Assembly: GCF_027286325.1 (NCBI RefSeq) | Contig: NZ_CP114588.1 | Location: 496,001 to 560,000 of the forward strand | Origin: Salinivibrio kushneri | GTDB lineage: Bacteria; Pseudomonadota; Gammaproteobacteria; Enterobacterales; Vibrionaceae | Direction: 5' to 3' | Length of the DNA stretch: 64,000 nt | In this document: positions 9,518 through 17,795 of the stretch, in pieces | Position numbering within the stretch: position 1 is the first letter of the stretch | Layout of the letters: the number at the start of each line of letters is the position of its first letter | Notes under the pieces: generated by a model | Databases searched by the model: none | What the model was told of the DNA's origin: nothing | Seen by the model: the letters and a program-made list of their open reading frames with translations, nothing else | Translations under genes and position numbers: made by a program

Positions 9518-9818
9518 CTTGCGATCCTTGCGACGCCATTGCTTTGTCCAGTTGGGACGTCATCAGGGCGGTCCGTTGCGTTACCTGATCTTGTAATGTC
9601 TCCAACGACTGTTTGGCATCATTTAATTCATGACAAACATTGAGAGCCGCGATGGCGATTAGCTGCTCTGTATTGGACACTTTAGTGCGCTCAGCCAGCC
9701 GATGCAACCGTTGATCGAACTCGCTTGCTGCATCTTTAAGCGCTTGCTCTTGTCCTGGCGGACAATTGACGCGAACAAGACGATCTAGAATTTTAATTTC
9801 AACCGGTTGTGTGCTCAT
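9513..9818 (-). CDS. zapA: Cell division protein ZapA
   Basis: ZapA binds FtsZ and cross-links protofilaments at the division ring. I start at MSTQPVEIKI (ATG at 9818), giving 101 residues; the reading frame extends 17 codons upstream but those do not look like family sequence. The N-terminal globular part (VEIKILDRLVRVNCPPGQEQ) is followed by a long C-terminal coiled coil used for dimerisation. It is divergent from ygfB, and 6S RNA follows almost immediately. Confidence 0.95.
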   Translation of the reverse strand: MSTQPVEIKILDRLVRVNCPPGQEQALKDAASEFDQRLHRLAERTKVSNTEQLIAIAALNVCHELNDAKQSLETLQDQVTQRTALMTSQLDKAMASQGSQE

Positions 9819-10251
9819 AGTCCCAAGCTGGCTCCTCATGCGGCCCGACAGTTCGAGGGCCCAGTACACAGTAATATGGCGCTATTCTAGCAATTATTTC
9901 TGCCAATACACTACATCGAAGATCATCCACCGTGTTGGTGCCGGGATTTTAATCAAACATGTTGGCCTCAACCCCTCTATTGTGGCTGGATGGCACGAAC
10001 AAGCCCTTTGAGCATAAATGTGAATTAGCTCGCGTCTTATCTTCCTTCTTGCTGATGTGATTGATCTTTATCATCGTGATGGACGCGCCCGGGTCGATAC
10101 ACTGCGTGACGCAAATTGGCAGACTTGAGGTCGCTGCTGCTATCAGCCTTTTGATGTCAATATCGGTTTTTTATCGCAGTGATTCAGCCTGCTGGTGTGA
10201 AATGCTAAACTGTGTCCTTTCATTTTTTAACGTATGACCAAGGGCAAGATC
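9819..10251. other. Divergent intergenic region zapA / ygfB
   Basis: About 430 bp between divergent genes. It must hold the promoters of both. A TGCTAAACT extended -10-like element lies about 50 bp before ygfB, with no clear -35. No gene or structured RNA was recognised. Confidence 0.4.
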
Positions 10252-10827
10252 GTGACTGATACCCGTTTACCCGCTTATGCGACAACAGCAGACACACTGA
10301 GTGCGGATAGTTTGGCCGTGACCCCAGCAGAGATGCATGGCTTAATTGCCGGCATGCTCAGTGGCGGCTTAGAGCTGGAAGATGGCAGTTGGCTGACCAT
10401 GCTGTATGACTATACCCACCAAGGCATGGGGTGGCCGATGGAGTCGAAGACGCTTGCGATGCAAAGTTATCATCAACTGAAAGCACAGCTAACTGGCAGC
10501 GATCTGGATTTGGACATTTATGTGCCTGATGACGAACAGTCAGGTGTCGTGGCTCGAGCCGAAGCGTTGGTGGAGTGGATTAATGCGTTTTTAGCTGGGG
10601 TGGGACTGATCGGAACCAAAGGTCGTACCTTATCTAAGGACGTGACAGAAGCGTTGGGCGATCTCAAAGATGTGGCTCAGCTTGGCGTCGATGAAGATGG
10701 CGACATGCAAGAACAAGCCGAATTACTGGAGCAAGTTGTCGAGCATGTACGTGTGTGCTGCATGGTTGTGCATGCAGAGCTCGGTGCGCGTCCGGATAAC
10801 GACGACACCCCCAAAACATTGCATTAA
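10252..10827 (+). CDS. ygfB: YgfB / UPF0149 family protein
   Basis: A 191-residue UPF0149 protein with the family opening LTPAEMHGL-like segment (VTPAEMHGLIAGMLSGG). The family is helical; in Pseudomonas a YgfB protein modulates gene expression, but its role here is unknown. I choose the GTG at 10252 because AAGGG lies 7 bp upstream; an in-frame ATG at 10234 has no ribosome binding site. In enterics it heads the ygfB-pepP-ubiH-ubiI operon. Here ubiH follows 58 bp later and pepP is absent from its usual place. Confidence 0.9.
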   Translation: MTDTRLPAYATTADTLSADSLAVTPAEMHGLIAGMLSGGLELEDGSWLTMLYDYTHQGMGWPMESKTLAMQSYHQLKAQLTGSDLDLDIYVPDDEQSGVVARAEALVEWINAFLAGVGLIGTKGRTLSKDVTEALGDLKDVAQLGVDEDGDMQEQAELLEQVVEHVRVCCMVVHAELGARPDNDDTPKTLH

Positions 10828-10885
10828 TCTCAATAAGCGCCTTTCGTCTAAGGCATAGCGTGACTCAGGGTGAGGGATAACGGGG

Positions 10886-12076
10886 ATGAAATCCTACGAC
10901 ATAGTGATCGCGGGTGGCGCGATGGCGGGGGCGACTGCCGCCCTAGCCATAGACACATTAAGCGGGGGTACACTGCGTATTGCCGTGATTGAGGCCATGG
11001 TGCCAGACCATCGCGAGCACCCAGGATATGATGCGCGCAGTATTGCGTTGGCACAAGGCAGCTGCGCGGCGTTTTCAAAACTAGGACTCTGGGAGTCACT
11101 TGCCCCCTTTGGTACGCCGATTCAGCATATTCATGTGTCAGATAGCGGCCACGCGGGACAAACCCGCATCGATGCTCAGTCGCAAGGCGTTCCGTATCTT
11201 GGCCAGGTGATTGAACTGGCCGATGCAGGTGCGGTGTTACACCAAAAGCTGCAAAACCGCCAGGCTATCGATGTGTATTGTCCTGATGCCGTGGTTGCCA
11301 TTGAGCGTTCCGTCGAGGCGGTAACGGTGCGATTAAAGCAGGGACAATCTCTGACTGCATCCGTGCTGATTGCCGCTGATGGTGGGCGCTCGTCATGTTG
11401 CCAGCAGCTCAATATTCCGCGTCAGCAACACGATTTTGGCCAGGTGGCAGTGATTGCCAATGTGTCGACAGCGCTTCCTCATCAAGGTCACGCGTTCGAG
11501 CGTTTCACCCAAACCGGCCCCGTCGCCCTTCTTCCCATGTCGCAAGGGCGTTGCTCGTTGGTGTGGTGTATGACAGCCGAGCAAGCAGATGCGCTTATGC
11601 CAGTGAGTGATGATGCGTTTGTGCATCGGCTGCAGCAGGTGTTTGGTTGGCGCTTGGGCAAATTGCTGCATGTTGGAGAGCGCCACACATACCCTTTGGT
11701 GCTCAACCAAGTGGTTCGCCCGGTGAGTCATCGAGTGGCCGTGGTAGGGAATGCTGCACAAAGCTTACACCCGATTGCCGGACAAGGCTTTAACCTTGGT
11801 TTGCGAGATGTCATGACGTTAGCGCACACGCTGACGGAGGCGGCAGCGCGTGGTGATGATATCGGTGCGATGCCAACATTGATGACTTATGCCAAACAAC
11901 GAATACCAGACCGAGATGCCACTGTGGCATTGACATCAGGGTTGGTTCACCTCTTTTCCAATGACAGTCCGTTCCTCGCTGGCGCGCGTAATGCCGGTTT
12001 GGGGCTGATGTCAGCATTAGACTGTGTGAAACAACCGCTAGTGCAACGCACGATAGGATGGGTAGAACCGAGATGA
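10886..12076 (+). CDS. ubiH: 2-octaprenyl-6-methoxyphenol hydroxylase
   Basis: Flavin mono-oxygenase that hydroxylates the ring during ubiquinone synthesis. The 396-residue protein has the FAD-binding motif IAGGAMAGAT at about 8-17, the middle DG motif (IAADGGRSS), and the C-terminal GNAAQSLHPIAGQGFNLGLRD typical of UbiH. It follows ygfB on the same strand and overlaps ubiI by 4 bp (ATGA at 12073-12076), so the two hydroxylases are translationally coupled. UbiF and UbiI are close paralogues; the order and the NAAQSLHP sequence favour UbiH. Confidence 0.93.
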   Translation: MKSYDIVIAGGAMAGATAALAIDTLSGGTLRIAVIEAMVPDHREHPGYDARSIALAQGSCAAFSKLGLWESLAPFGTPIQHIHVSDSGHAGQTRIDAQSQGVPYLGQVIELADAGAVLHQKLQNRQAIDVYCPDAVVAIERSVEAVTVRLKQGQSLTASVLIAADGGRSSCCQQLNIPRQQHDFGQVAVIANVSTALPHQGHAFERFTQTGPVALLPMSQGRCSLVWCMTAEQADALMPVSDDAFVHRLQQVFGWRLGKLLHVGERHTYPLVLNQVVRPVSHRVAVVGNAAQSLHPIAGQGFNLGLRDVMTLAHTLTEAAARGDDIGAMPTLMTYAKQRIPDRDATVALTSGLVHLFSNDSPFLAGARNAGLGLMSALDCVKQPLVQRTIGWVEPR

Positions 12077-13308
12077 AAATGATCAACGTTGATGTGGCGA
12101 TTGTCGGTGGCGGTATGGTAGGCCTGACACTGGCCGCCTCGTTAGCCGATACCGATTTACGGGTGTTGGTGATAGAAGGCAAAGCGCCCGATACGACCTT
12201 CAGTGATGTCCCTGAAAACCGGGTATCTGCATTGAGCCGCGCCAGTGAAAACATACTTCGTACCCTTGAGGTATGGCCCGGCATTGTGTCTCGCCGCGCC
12301 GCCAGCTACCAGCAAATGCGGGTGTGGGAGAAAGACAGTTTTGCTGATATTCACTTTGATGCACAAGCGTTTGGGCAGCAGAACCTTGGTCATATCGTTG
12401 AAAACCGTGTGATCCAGTTGGCTTTGCTCGATAAAGTGCAAAAGCAGGACAATGTGACCGTGCTGATGCCGGAGCAATGTCAATCCATGCTACAAGGTGA
12501 GAGTGAAACCTGGTTGCAGTTGGCCTCGGGAGGTGGTGTGACCGCTAAGCTAGTGGTGGGGGCGGATGGTGCCCGTTCCTGGGTACGTGAACACGCACAG
12601 CTTCCCTTGGTGCAGCGAGACTATGGTCACCATGCGGTGGTGGCGACGGTGCGTACGGCTGAACCGCACCAAGGGGTGGCACGGCAGGTGTTTACGCCGG
12701 ATGGCCCCCTTGCTTTCTTACCGCTTTCAGACCCGCATTTATGTTCGATTGTTTGGTCTATCCCACCCGAGCAAGCGCGCGATTATGTCGCGATGGCTTC
12801 AGAGCCATTTAATCGGGCATTAACCGCCGCGTTTGATGCCAAGCTGGGGTTATGTGAGGTGGTAGGACCGCGCGCCAGCTATCCGCTTACCATGCGTTAT
12901 GCGCAGAACTTTGCGGCAGAGCGTCTTGCGCTGGTCGGTGATGCCGCGCATACCATTCACCCATTGGCAGGACAAGGGGTGAACCTAGGGATGTTGGATG
13001 CCGCTGCGTTGGCGCAGACATTGGCGGCGCTTTCCGCCAAAGGGAAAGACATCGGTCACTATGCGGGGCTGCGTCATTATGAGCGCTGGCGCAAAGCAGA
13101 AGCCGTACAAATGATCGCTGCCATGCAAGGATTCCGAAGCTTGTTTGCAGGCGATAACCCCATGAAAAAGCTAATACGGGGCCTTGGCATGCGTGCGGTC
13201 AATCATCTACCAGGTGCGAAACAGCCTTTCATGGCACGCGCGTTAGGGTTGGAGGGAGACCTGCCTGAGCTAGCAAAGCCTGCCACGCGCACGGCGACTT
13301 TTTCATGA
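12073..13308 (+). CDS. ubiI: 2-octaprenylphenol hydroxylase UbiI (VisC)
   Basis: Paralogue of UbiH that carries out the C5 hydroxylation of the ubiquinone ring. I start at the ATG of the ATGA overlap with ubiH (MKMINVDVAIVGGG), giving 411 residues; the frame is open 5 codons further. The FAD motif VAIVGGGMVGLTLA lies at about 8-21, DG motif GADGARSWVR mid-protein, and VGDAAHTIHPLAGQGVNLG near residue 300. It ends the visible ubiquinone pair. In enterics gcvT follows; here a 152-bp gap and gcvH follow. Confidence 0.93.
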   Translation: MKMINVDVAIVGGGMVGLTLAASLADTDLRVLVIEGKAPDTTFSDVPENRVSALSRASENILRTLEVWPGIVSRRAASYQQMRVWEKDSFADIHFDAQAFGQQNLGHIVENRVIQLALLDKVQKQDNVTVLMPEQCQSMLQGESETWLQLASGGGVTAKLVVGADGARSWVREHAQLPLVQRDYGHHAVVATVRTAEPHQGVARQVFTPDGPLAFLPLSDPHLCSIVWSIPPEQARDYVAMASEPFNRALTAAFDAKLGLCEVVGPRASYPLTMRYAQNFAAERLALVGDAAHTIHPLAGQGVNLGMLDAAALAQTLAALSAKGKDIGHYAGLRHYERWRKAEAVQMIAAMQGFRSLFAGDNPMKKLIRGLGMRAVNHLPGAKQPFMARALGLEGDLPELAKPATRTATFS

Positions 13309-13460
13309 TTGCGTGATGGCTGAAATTGGCGAAAAACAGAGAATATGCTAAATACCACAAAGCCCATTGCCAAGTAGGCATGCGTTCGGGTTGTGAGTGA
13401 GATGTTGAATGTGCCGATTGACGGTGTGAGTTGTCATTGGGTGTAACAAGGAACAAAATT

Positions 13461-13859
13461 ATGAGTGATATCCCATCTGAATTAAAGTTTACCGCCACAC
13501 ACGAATGGGTGCGCCCCGAGGGGGAAGGCCTATACACCATTGGTATTTCCGATCATGCCCAGGCGCTTTTGGGGGACATGGTGTTTATTGATTTACCCGA
13601 CGAGGACGACACCTTTGATGCGGGTGATGATTGTGCTGTCGCGGAGTCAGTTAAAGCGGCTTCGGATATTTATGCGCCAATATCTGGTCAGGTCGTGGCG
13701 GTTAATGAAGAGTTGGACAGCACACCTGAGCTAGTTAACAGTGACCCTTATGGTGACGGTTGGCTGTTCCAGATCCAAGCAACGGATGAGTCAGAGATTG
13801 ACAGCTTGCTTGACGCGCAAAGCTATGAAGAAACGCTAGGTGACCAAGACGCCGATTAA
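13461..13859 (+). CDS. gcvH: Glycine cleavage system H protein
   Basis: Lipoyl carrier that shuttles the aminomethyl group between the P, T and L proteins of the glycine cleavage system. The 132-residue protein has the lipoylation site [16 protein letters not shown] with the lysine at about residue 65. I start at [10 protein letters not shown], which has an AAGGA ribosome binding site; the open frame goes 10 codons further up. Neither gcvT nor gcvP is next to it, so here it is a single gene, followed by a terminator. No glycine riboswitch is visible in the 152 bp upstream. Confidence 0.97.
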   Translation: MSDIPSELKFTATHEWVRPEGEGLYTIGISDHAQALLGDMVFIDLPDEDDTFDAGDDCAVAESVKAASDIYAPISGQVVAVNEELDSTPELVNSDPYGDGWLFQIQATDESEIDSLLDAQSYEETLGDQDAD

Positions 13860-13908
13860 AGCTGCAGTTTTAAGCCGAAAAATGTGCAGTGCTAGGCGCA
13901 TAATCAGA

Positions 13909-13931
13909 AAGGATCCGCCAGGCGGATCCTT
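13909..13931. terminator. Hairpin terminator after gcvH
   Basis: Perfect inverted repeat AAGGATCCGCC-A-GGCGGATCCTT between gcvH and the converging small gene. The T-run after it is short, so it may act weakly or mainly block read-through. Confidence 0.65.
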
Positions 13932-13951
13932 GTTCGTTGTGGCGTCTTTGA

Positions 13952-14197
13952 TTAGCGAGAGGCGGGCAACGACCGGCGATCTTCAGGCTCACCAATGGCT
14001 TCTTGATAAACATCTCGAATAAAGCTATTCACCTCTTTCACGGTTTTGTAGTGGCTGATGGTGGCGTGCTCTGGTGGTTTTAACCAACCATTATCAAAAT
14101 CAAACCGGCCTCTTCCTGCAATATAAACGCGACCCGAGAATAATCGTGTGACATGTTTAGCGACAAGCTTGGGTGAGTAGCGATTAAAAACGCGCAT
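13952..14197 (-). CDS. Conserved-looking hypothetical protein, 81 residues
   Basis: I do not recognise a named family. The protein opens MRVFNRYSPKLVAKHVTRLF and has a compact patch with SGRVYIAGRGRFDFDNG, followed by KPPEHATISHYKTVKEVNSF and an acidic tail. It is soluble: no signal peptide and no membrane helix. AAGAAGAGG lies before the ATG. It looks like a real gene because codon use matches its neighbours, it fills the space between the gcvH terminator and the acetyltransferase gene, and the N-terminal pattern resembles short Vibrio proteins of unknown role. It is on the same strand as the operon upstream, 117 bp away. Confidence 0.75.
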   Translation of the reverse strand: MRVFNRYSPKLVAKHVTRLFSGRVYIAGRGRFDFDNGWLKPPEHATISHYKTVKEVNSFIRDVYQEAIGEPEDRRSLPASR

Positions 14198-14314
14198 AAC
14201 CTCTTCTTACTGGTGTGAGTGGCTGTCACCCTATATGGGTGTGAAAACGGCACCGATTGTGAAGTGGGTTTATGTCGTTGTGATGACACTGCCTAAAAAA
14301 ACATTCATTTCAGC

Positions 14315-14851
14315 CTACCACAAATCCGCTTGGTTAAAGGCCGCTACGCAGCACGGTTTGGAGCCTAATGCCGGCAAGTCACTGTTAGTAAGCGACTGGG
14401 CCAGCCAACCGTGTGGGTAGCTTAATCGATGTGGTGGCACGATCTCGGTAGGGTCGGCAGCGTGAAACCCTAGCTGGGTGTAGAAAGCAGGATCCCCGTA
14501 GGTCATCACCGCCTGGTAATCCAATGTGCGTAACTGTTGAAGCCCGGCGCGAATCAATGCTTTTCCATGTCCTTGACGCTGATAATCCGGGTGGATAGCC
14601 ATCGGGGAGAGCAGCGCAACCTTGTCCGTATGCGGGTAGGTCAACCGTGAGAAAAAGACAGCGCCCACTAACCGCTCACCGTCAATTAGCCCCCAACCAT
14701 GACAGTCTTCACAGGGCGTTTCACCGAGCAGCTTATCCACCAATTGTCGGATGACTTCACCGGTGTCGGCCCCCTCACTATGCGTGAACGTTTCACTGAC
14801 CTGTTGCGCCACGTAATCGGGATTAAGGGTCGATAGAGAGACGATGTTCAT
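14315..14851 (-). CDS. GNAT family N-acetyltransferase (YhbS-like)
   Basis: A 178-residue acetyltransferase of the YhbS type. The acetyl-CoA binding motif A reads SPMAIHPDYQRQGHGKALI (about 82-100), followed by the typical YGDPAFYTQLGFH segment (about 118-130). The substrate is unknown. The start overlaps the stop of the LysR gene by one base (TAATG), with AAGGAAA at correct spacing, so it is the last gene of an operon with the LysR regulator. Confidence 0.9.
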   Translation of the reverse strand: MNIVSLSTLNPDYVAQQVSETFTHSEGADTGEVIRQLVDKLLGETPCEDCHGWGLIDGERLVGAVFFSRLTYPHTDKVALLSPMAIHPDYQRQGHGKALIRAGLQQLRTLDYQAVMTYGDPAFYTQLGFHAADPTEIVPPHRLSYPHGWLAQSLTNSDLPALGSKPCCVAAFNQADLW

Positions 14852-15822
14852 TAGGTTTCCTTTTGCCAGTGAGACAGGGTTGATGACGCTTTTAGGGAAG
14901 CCACGCGCTTGTCGACAATGGTGGTGATCTGATCAATGAGCCACTGCATTTTGGGATGACCGCTCGCTTGATGTCGCCATGCTAGGCCAATATCAAAGCC
15001 TGGTACCTCTATAGGGGGCGGGCTGAATACCAGGTGATTAGCATCGTTGAAGGTATCAAGCCGCGCCATAAGCTCTGGCACGGTGCATAATAGTTGTCGC
15101 CCTTTTAGCAACTGCCTCACAGTCAAAAAGCGCTGCGATCCCATCACCACTTGTCGATGGTAGCCTAGCGCTTCTAGGCTCGCATCGATTGGGCTAGAGA
15201 GCTGGCCGTGTGTGCTTACCAAGGCGTGCGGTGTGGCAACAAAATCAGCCAAGCTGATGGGCGCATCCAGTCCTGTACTTTGAGGGTCAAACAGACACAC
15301 GTGTTGCTCGCGATATAATACCTGGCTGTCGAGAATATCGCTGTTGTCCGGGATGACTCCGATCACCGCATAGACATCATCATTTTTAATCGCATCTAAG
15401 CACTGACGACGGTCAACGGGGCGCAAGCTAAGTTGTGCTAAGGGAAGCTGTTGGTTGAGGGTGTCGAATAACGCAGGTGCGAAGATAAGCTCAGCATAGT
15501 CGGTAAGCCCCAGGCGAATTTGGCCGTCAAAATGGATGGGCTCAAAGGCAGGCGGGGTGAGTACATCCGTGGCGAGACTATCCAGCAAGGCGTTTATCTT
15601 CGGGGCAATATCCAACGCCCGTGCAGTGGGTACCATCTGGTGTCCACGTCGCTCAAACAAGGGGTCGTCAAGCATCGCACGTAATCGTGACAAGCTATGG
15701 CTCATCGCTGATTGACCGAGGGATAATCGCTCCGCTGCGCGAGTCACACTGCGGGTTTCCATCAAGGTGACAAACGTCACTAACAAATTAAGGTCATATT
15801 TACGCCATTGTTTTTGCGCCAT
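14851..15822 (-). CDS. LysR family transcriptional regulator
   Basis: A 323-residue LysR-type regulator. The N-terminal winged helix-turn-helix covers about 8-67 (YDLNLLVTFVTLMETRSVTR, then QSAMSHSLSRLRAMLDDPLF), and a substrate-binding-like effector domain follows. I start at MAQKQWRKYD (ATG at 15822); AGGAG lies about 12 bp upstream. The frame remains open for 22 codons before it, overlapping the deacylase gene. It sits between a YbaK-type deacylase and a GNAT gene on the same strand. The target genes and inducer are unknown; unlike most LysR genes it does not face a divergent target. Confidence 0.9.
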   Translation of the reverse strand: MAQKQWRKYDLNLLVTFVTLMETRSVTRAAERLSLGQSAMSHSLSRLRAMLDDPLFERRGHQMVPTARALDIAPKINALLDSLATDVLTPPAFEPIHFDGQIRLGLTDYAELIFAPALFDTLNQQLPLAQLSLRPVDRRQCLDAIKNDDVYAVIGVIPDNSDILDSQVLYREQHVCLFDPQSTGLDAPISLADFVATPHALVSTHGQLSSPIDASLEALGYHRQVVMGSQRFLTVRQLLKGRQLLCTVPELMARLDTFNDANHLVFSPPPIEVPGFDIGLAWRHQASGHPKMQWLIDQITTIVDKRVASLKASSTLSHWQKET

Positions 15823-15842
15823 CCGTTGCGTCACTCCTGAAT

Positions 15843-16334
15843 CTAGCCGTCTTGAGCGCGGCATATGTCGCCGCATCGAGGCTGGCAAAGCGTGATGAGC
15901 TCACTCACCTTCACCCATAAACCAGCGTGAGGATCGCCACTGCTGATTGTGACGGTGTCATAACGCCAAATTCGCTCGTCAAACACAACCGCAAGCTCAG
16001 GCGATAACCCTACTGGCGCCACTGCGCCTCGCACATAGCCGGTGACGCTCTGCACTTGTTGCTCTGTGGCGAGGGTCATTCGCCGACATTCCAGCAACTG
16101 GCGGACTTTAGGCGGGCTCACTTGTTGGTCGCCTGGTACGCAGGCCACCGCATAACGTCCGCCCATATCCCGTAACACCATGGTTTTGAGCATGTGCGAC
16201 GCACAAATACCGCGTTGTGCAGCGGTGTCTTCTATCGACTGAGTTGCCTGTGACTGCCACAAGACTTGGTAGCCGATATGGGCACTGTCTAGCGTGGCCG
16301 TCACCGGTGTTTGCCAATTGGAACCCGCGTTCAC
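15843..16334 (-). CDS. YbaK/EbsC-type aminoacyl-tRNA deacylase
   Basis: A 163-residue member of the YbaK/ProX editing-domain family, which hydrolyses mischarged aminoacyl-tRNAs. Visible marks are SHMLKTMVLRD with the conserved lysine (about 47-57), a YAVACVPGDQQV strand (about 61-72), and SGDPHAGLWVKVSEL near the C-terminus. The frame starts with GTG at 16334, three bases after the ygfZ stop, so translation is probably coupled. Which tRNA or amino acid it edits cannot be read from sequence; it resembles YeaK-like members more than YbaK proper. Confidence 0.85.
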   Translation of the reverse strand: MNAGSNWQTPVTATLDSAHIGYQVLWQSQATQSIEDTAAQRGICASHMLKTMVLRDMGGRYAVACVPGDQQVSPPKVRQLLECRRMTLATEQQVQSVTGYVRGAVAPVGLSPELAVVFDERIWRYDTVTISSGDPHAGLWVKVSELITLCQPRCGDICRAQDG

Positions 16335-16337
16335 GGC

Positions 16338-17315
16338 TTAATCATTATCCTCAAGTGAATAAGGTAGTGGATCGCGTTGCCAAGCGTGTGATGGCGACTC
16401 GGCGAGGCGGAAAGCGGTGTCGTCATCCAGGTTGTTTGGCAGTACAGCCAATACCGTGGCACGGCCATTTGCTTCTCGGTAGCCAGCGATTACCGTCCCT
16501 CCAGAACGCCAATTGTCGCCCACCGCACGCTCAATTTTATCCCCTGCGACCGGTGTATGGTCGGCGTGACCGCTGAGTTTGTACATCGCACGCTTATTCA
16601 TGCCTCGGTACTTGGCTCGCGCGACGGTTTCTTGGCCGGTGTAGCAGCCTTTGGTAAAGCTAATGGCATTCAGCGCTTGCAAGTTTAACGATTGAGGGAT
16701 GAACTCGCCGCTGGTGGCCTGTTCGATACGCGGTAAGGCGGCATCAATGTCGTATTTGTCCCAGTATTCATGGGTCAGCAATGTCGCTTGGCCTTGATTG
16801 ACAAACTCAGAGGCAGTGTCAGTATCCACGGCGAGTAACCAGCGGTTTGGCGCAATGCACACCGCGGTGCCTGATTGCCCTTGGCGAACGTTACCTTGAG
16901 AACCAACGTGCTCAGCCACCCACTTGTCTGCCTGTGCGCCAACAATACCGAGCAACACGACATCGACTTTTTCAAACGCAATCTTTGAAAAAATGGCGTA
17001 TTTTTTCACTTCTTGTAGCTGGGTGGCTTCAATTGACGCTGGTTGCACCATGGCCAGTCCGTCTTGGAAGTGGAAAAAGCGCAGCACCGACCAGACTTTA
17101 CCTTTGGGGTCGCAATGAGCCGCAAGGGTTGATTCGTCCTCACCAAGGCTTGCAATGTCGCAAGTAAGCTGACCTTGCAAGTAGCTTTTTGTATCGTCGC
17201 CACTTACTTTGGTGAGCGCCCAGTTATCTAGGGCGACAATAGCAAGTTCGGGTTGTTGGTCACTAGGCTGTGTGTCCGCGGGCTGAAAGGCCACGCTTTG
17301 ATACCATTCGCTCAT
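16338..17315 (-). CDS. ygfZ: tRNA-modifying / Fe-S folate-binding protein YgfZ
   Basis: YgfZ is a folate-binding protein related to GcvT that supports assembly or repair of certain Fe-S enzymes such as MiaB. The 325-residue protein contains the diagnostic motif KGCYTGQETVARAKYRG at about 222-238. I start at MSEWYQSVAF; a further 20 codons upstream look like leader sequence. It is divergent from sdhE with a 216-bp gap, as in E. coli, and heads a minus-strand operon with the deacylase, LysR and GNAT genes. Confidence 0.95.
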   Translation of the reverse strand: MSEWYQSVAFQPADTQPSDQQPELAIVALDNWALTKVSGDDTKSYLQGQLTCDIASLGEDESTLAAHCDPKGKVWSVLRFFHFQDGLAMVQPASIEATQLQEVKKYAIFSKIAFEKVDVVLLGIVGAQADKWVAEHVGSQGNVRQGQSGTAVCIAPNRWLLAVDTDTASEFVNQGQATLLTHEYWDKYDIDAALPRIEQATSGEFIPQSLNLQALNAISFTKGCYTGQETVARAKYRGMNKRAMYKLSGHADHTPVAGDKIERAVGDNWRSGGTVIAGYREANGRATVLAVLPNNLDDDTAFRLAESPSHAWQRDPLPYSLEDND

Positions 17316-17531
17316 ATCACTCACGCTCTTGGTTGAGAAAACATAGACTCTGCCCCGTATACTAATCCGGAGCATAAAGCTTGTCAGCCTTTGTATTGTA
17401 GGGCTATTGGGGTCTATTGCCGATTAACGCTAGAGAGCTCTCAGATTCGCTGTTTGTTTTCCGGCAAAAGTAGTCGCCTGATGGCGGCATTGATAGTATG
17501 CAACCACTGACATCATTGATAGAGGTAAGCA

Positions 17532-17795
17532 ATGGTTAATACCGAGGATAAAGCGCGGGTTCGTTGGGCATGTCGCCGTGGCATGTTGGAGCTGGATGTG
17601 TTGGTAATGCCTTATTTTGAAGCCTGTTACGACACACTCAATCAGCAAGAAAAACAAGATTTTGTCGCATTTTTAGAAAGTGCTGATCCGGATCTGTTTG
17701 CCTGGTTGATGGGGCATGGTAAACCTGATGACCCCAAGATGAAGTCGGTCGTCGATAAGGTCGTTGCTTATAACCGAAGCAAGTTACGTACATAG
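17532..17795 (+). CDS. sdhE: FAD assembly factor SdhE
   Basis: SdhE (YgfY) helps attach FAD covalently to succinate dehydrogenase and fumarate reductase flavoproteins. The 87-residue protein has the essential RGxxE motif as RRGMLELD at about 15-22 and the helical-bundle pattern of the family. AGAGG precedes the ATG. It overlaps ygfX by about 30 bp. The old name as an antitoxin (CptB) reflects an earlier toxin-antitoxin proposal for the pair. Confidence 0.96.
   Translation: MVNTEDKARVRWACRRGMLELDVLVMPYFEACYDTLNQQEKQDFVAFLESADPDLFAWLMGHGKPDDPKMKSVVDKVVAYNRSKLRT

Noticed and set aside
10234..10251. ATG start of ygfB at 10234
   Set aside because: No ribosome binding site upstream; the GTG at 10252 has AAGGG at the correct distance.
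13309..13460. Glycine riboswitch before gcvH
   Set aside because: The region is too short for the tandem aptamer and lacks its conserved sequences.
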